DNA of 7,993 nucleotides, taken from an uncultured Campylobacter sp. (GTDB taxonomy: Bacteria > Campylobacterota > Campylobacteria > Campylobacterales > Campylobacteraceae). A program made the position numbers and the translations under genes. The notes beneath the pieces were generated by a model. The model saw nothing but the letters and a program-made list of their open reading frames with translations, searched no databases and had not been told where the DNA came from. Location: assembly GCF_938030815.1 (NCBI RefSeq), contig NZ_CALHII010000195.1:1-7993 (forward strand), written 5' to 3'. This document shows positions 5,884-7,993 of the stretch, piece by piece. Every line of letters starts with the position of its first letter. Positions within the stretch are counted from its first letter, which is position 1.

Positions 5884-5897
5884 GATAAAATTTTATC
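5884..5897. promoter_or_regulatory. 14-base perfect palindrome in the divergent promoter region
   Basis: GATAAAATTTTATC is a perfect inverted repeat in the 173-base gap between aroQ and the amidohydrolase gene. It lies about 57 bases upstream of the aroQ -10 and 33 bases upstream of the amidohydrolase -10, where a regulator could bind. It also contains the genome-wide AAATTT word, so chance origin is possible. Confidence 0.3.
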
Positions 5898-5926
5898 TCT
5901 TAAATTTAGCGCGAAATAGAATTTTA

Positions 5927-5935
5927 TGCTAAAAT
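5927..5935 (+). promoter_or_regulatory. Extended -10 promoter for the amidohydrolase-sppA pair
   Basis: TGCTAAAAT is an extended -10 (TGn followed by TAAAAT) preceded by an AT-rich stretch, as in Campylobacter sigma-70 promoters. It would start transcription near 5942. The AAGGA ribosome site at 5953-5957 lies five bases before the ATG. Confidence 0.6.
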
Positions 5936-5962
5936 CACGCGCTGTTTTAGATAAGGAAAACG

Positions 5963-7180
5963 ATGAGAATTTTAAGGGCGAAGTGGGTTCTTGTCTGCGA
6001 TGAGAATTTTAAAATTTTAAAAGAGGGCGCGATCGTCTTTGATAAAAAGATAATCGAGGTCTGCTCCTTTGCAAGCGCGGCGCGCAAATACCCGCAAGCC
6101 GAAATTTTAGACTTTAGCGGCGACATAGCGATGCCTGCGTTTATAAATCCGCACGTGCATTTGGAATTTAGCGCAAACAAAGGCACGCTGCGCTATGGCG
6201 ATTTTTTGGAGTGGCTAGGCAGCGTCATCGCCTCAAGGCAGCAGCTGGACGCCGCGGCGCGCGGACGGCTGATCGCAGAGCAGATCGCCGCAATGATGCG
6301 AAGCGGCGTGGGCACGATCGGCGAAATTTCAAGCTTCGGCGGCGAGGCTGAATCTTGCGCGAAAAGCGGCATTAGAACCGTGTTTTTCAATGAAATTTTA
6401 GGCGCGAGCAAGGACGCTACGGCGGAGAATATTTTGAAATTTAAAGAGCGATTTGAGCGCTCAAAGACGCTTGCAAGCTCGCTTTTCATCCCCGCCGTGT
6501 CGGTACACTCGCCGTACTCGACGCACCCGCAGATTACGGAGTTTGCGACGAAGCTTGCCCGCGAAAACGGGCTTGCTATAAGCACGCATTTTATGGAGAG
6601 TGCTTACGAGCGGCAGTGGCTGCGCGCCGGTCGCGGTAAGCTTAAAACCTGGCTTGCTAAATTTAACCCAATGCCCGCGCCTTTTTACTCGCCACAGAGC
6701 TTCGTAGCGCATTTTAGCGGGCTTCGCACGCTTTTTACGCATTGCGTGTGGGTGGATGATTTTAGCATCTTTGATCCGAAGCTCCACTCGATCACGCACT
6801 GCGCGCGCTCCAACCGCCTGCTTAGCAAAAAGCGGCTGAGCTTTAAAAAACTGCTCGTAAGCGGGCTTAATTACAACATCGCTACCGACGGGCTTAGCTC
6901 GAATTTCAGTCTAAGCTTTTTAGACGAGCTGCGTGCAAATTTAATGATGCACGACGAGCTGGGTTTGGCAGAGCTGGCGCGAGCGCTAATTTTAGGCGCG
7001 ACAAAAAACGCTGCTGTGGCACTTGGGCTAAATTTGGGCGAGCTGAAAGAGGGTAAGCTCGCCGACATCGCCGTTTTTGAAGGCATTGAGTGCGAGCAGA
7101 GCCAGCTGCCGCTACAGCTCATTTTGCAGAGCAAAAACGCAAAATCACTTTTTATCGAAGGAATGAAATGCAATTTCTAA
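5963..7180 (+). CDS. Amidohydrolase, aminofutalosine-deaminase / ATZ-TRZ type
   Basis: 405 residues of the amidohydrolase superfamily, adenosine/SAH/guanine deaminase branch. After a small beta-sandwich start comes the metal-binding HVH (64-66). Further along are H182 (SVHSPYSTH), H209 with the proton-shuttle E212 (STHFMES), H260 (FTHCVW), the substrate motif HCARSNRLL (279-287) and the metal aspartate D309 (IATDGLSSN). The chain closes with GELKEGKLADIAVF (359-372), the usual return to the beta-sandwich. Epsilonproteobacterial relatives deaminate 6-aminodeoxyfutalosine in the futalosine route to menaquinone. Campylobacter and Helicobacter are thought to cleave aminofutalosine directly, so the true substrate here is uncertain; another adenine nucleoside is possible. 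Start and ribosome site are clear. Its last 13 bases overlap the sppA-like gene. Confidence 0.88.
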   Translation: MRILRAKWVLVCDENFKILKEGAIVFDKKIIEVCSFASAARKYPQAEILDFSGDIAMPAFINPHVHLEFSANKGTLRYGDFLEWLGSVIASRQQLDAAARGRLIAEQIAAMMRSGVGTIGEISSFGGEAESCAKSGIRTVFFNEILGASKDATAENILKFKERFERSKTLASSLFIPAVSVHSPYSTHPQITEFATKLARENGLAISTHFMESAYERQWLRAGRGKLKTWLAKFNPMPAPFYSPQSFVAHFSGLRTLFTHCVWVDDFSIFDPKLHSITHCARSNRLLSKKRLSFKKLLVSGLNYNIATDGLSSNFSLSFLDELRANLMMHDELGLAELARALILGATKNAAVALGLNLGELKEGKLADIAVFEGIECEQSQLPLQLILQSKNAKSLFIEGMKCNF

Positions 7181-7993
7181 AAAACATCTTTGCGCCGATC
7201 GGCGCCGTGCTTGGGTTTATCAACAAATACTTTAAATCCCTGATTTTTCTGCTTATTTTGTTTTTGATTTTTGCAGGCGGCGAAAGTGCGCAACAAAAGG
7301 GCGCGAATCTCGCTCAGCTTTCGCTAAGCGGCGCGATAATGGACGATAGCGAAATTTTAGAAAAGATCGAAACTCTGAAAAACGATGAGGCGATTAAGGG
7401 AGTGCTTCTACTGATCGACAGCCCCGGCGGCGCGCTGAGCCCGAGCGTGGAAATTTCGCTGGCTATCAAATCCCTAAACTCGCGTAAGCCGGTCGTCGCT
7501 TACGCTAAGGGCACGATGGCGAGCGGCAGCTACCTGGGCGGCGTGTGGGCAAGTAAAATTTACGCAAATCCGGGCAGCTTCATCGGCTCTATCGGCGTGA
7601 TTATGCAGGGCTTAGATGTGAGCGAAGCGGCCGCTAAATTAGGGTTTGCCGAACAGATCGTCAAAGCTGGCGAGCTCAAAGAGGCGGGCACGATGATGCG
7701 AAAATGGAGCGACGCGGAGCGCGCGAGCTTGCAAGCTTTAGTGGATGAGAGCTACGAGCTATTCACGCGCGAGGTAGCGCAAGCGCGCTCGCTGGATCTT
7801 AGGAAACGCGATACATGGGCGAATGCGCGAGTATTTTTAGCCAGCGGCGCCAAAGGCGTCGGGCTCATCGACGAGGTGGGCTCTTTGGAGGACGCTAAAA
7901 GCGCGCTCGTAAAGGCTAGCGGCGTAGCAGATCCGATCTGGCAGGAGCCTTCGGCGTATGAAAAGATGATGGATAAGCTGGCAAATAAAAGCG
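7168..7993 (+). CDS. sppA: Signal peptide peptidase SppA-type serine protease, cut at the right edge
   Basis: 275 residues are visible and the frame is open at the window edge; C. jejuni PspA is about 298 residues, so little is missing. A single N-terminal membrane anchor (about 24-37, SLIFLLILFLIF) is followed by the Clp/crotonase-fold protease domain of family S49. Motifs are VLLLIDSPGGAL (79-90), the nucleophile region KGTMASGSYLGG (114-125) with S119, and the strand NPGSFIGSIGVIMQ (134-147). K171 in GELKEAG lies 52 residues after S119, the same spacing as the Ser/Lys dyad of Bacillus SppA. The family degrades cleaved signal peptides or membrane protein fragments on the outer face of the inner membrane. 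GAAGGA (7157-7162) precedes the ATG by five bases, inside the end of the amidohydrolase gene, so the two are probably cotranscribed. Confidence 0.93.
   Translation, partial: MQFLKNIFAPIGAVLGFINKYFKSLIFLLILFLIFAGGESAQQKGANLAQLSLSGAIMDDSEILEKIETLKNDEAIKGVLLLIDSPGGALSPSVEISLAIKSLNSRKPVVAYAKGTMASGSYLGGVWASKIYANPGSFIGSIGVIMQGLDVSEAAAKLGFAEQIVKAGELKEAGTMMRKWSDAERASLQALVDESYELFTREVAQARSLDLRKRDTWANARVFLASGAKGVGLIDEVGSLEDAKSALVKASGVADPIWQEPSAYEKMMDKLANKS

Overview
The window joins two unrelated genomes. Bases 1 to about 1745 are very GC-rich, have actinobacterial codon use and hold no AAATTT words. Bases from about 1750 to the end have near-balanced composition, are full of AAATTT, AAAATTTT and TAAAATTT words, and follow a Campylobacter gene order. 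The switch falls inside one continuous reading frame: the first two dozen codons of a Campylobacter mnmA run straight into the C-terminal tail of an actinobacterial gene. Both genes are cut at the same point, so the simplest reading is a chimeric contig or amplification artefact, possibly from an oral sample since both lineages live there, and not a real insertion.

Actinobacterial part (1-1745): an LGFP-repeat protein open at the left edge (+ strand) converges on a PlsC-type lysophospholipid acyltransferase (- strand). The acyltransferase start overlaps the stop of an upstream gene by one base, and only that gene's C-terminal tail is present.

Campylobacter part (1750-7993): two leftward groups and one rightward pair. 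Leftward: aroQ (type II dehydroquinase), pepP-like Xaa-Pro aminopeptidase, folK (HPPK) and a ParA/MinD ATPase resembling FlhG are packed with gaps of 2 and 5 bases and a 19-base overlap. After a 115-base AT-rich gap come a LOG-family phosphoribohydrolase and the mnmA start, which overlap as ATGA. Rightward, divergent from aroQ, are an aminofutalosine-deaminase-type amidohydrolase and an SppA-type serine protease that runs off the right edge. The order aroQ / amidohydrolase / sppA with folK and flhG nearby matches C. jejuni, from memory of that genome (Cj0063c-Cj0068). Here flhF is absent between folK and the ATPase, and no fliA or fliM follows it. Together with the moderate GC this suggests a non-flagellated Campylobacter such as C. 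gracilis (inference).

The most notable biology is the FlhG-like ATPase. It has an intact Walker A and Walker B, a lost switch I aspartate, and an Asn/Ser-rich insert of about 155 residues. The insert's DNA is an array of in-frame GAATTT/AAATTC words, which fit the RAATTY consensus of the CtsM methylase linked to DNA uptake in C. jejuni. The window also has strong genus-type AAATTT enrichment and a 14-base perfect palindrome in the divergent aroQ/amidohydrolase promoter region. I see no tRNA, rRNA, CRISPR array, insertion sequence or attachment site.
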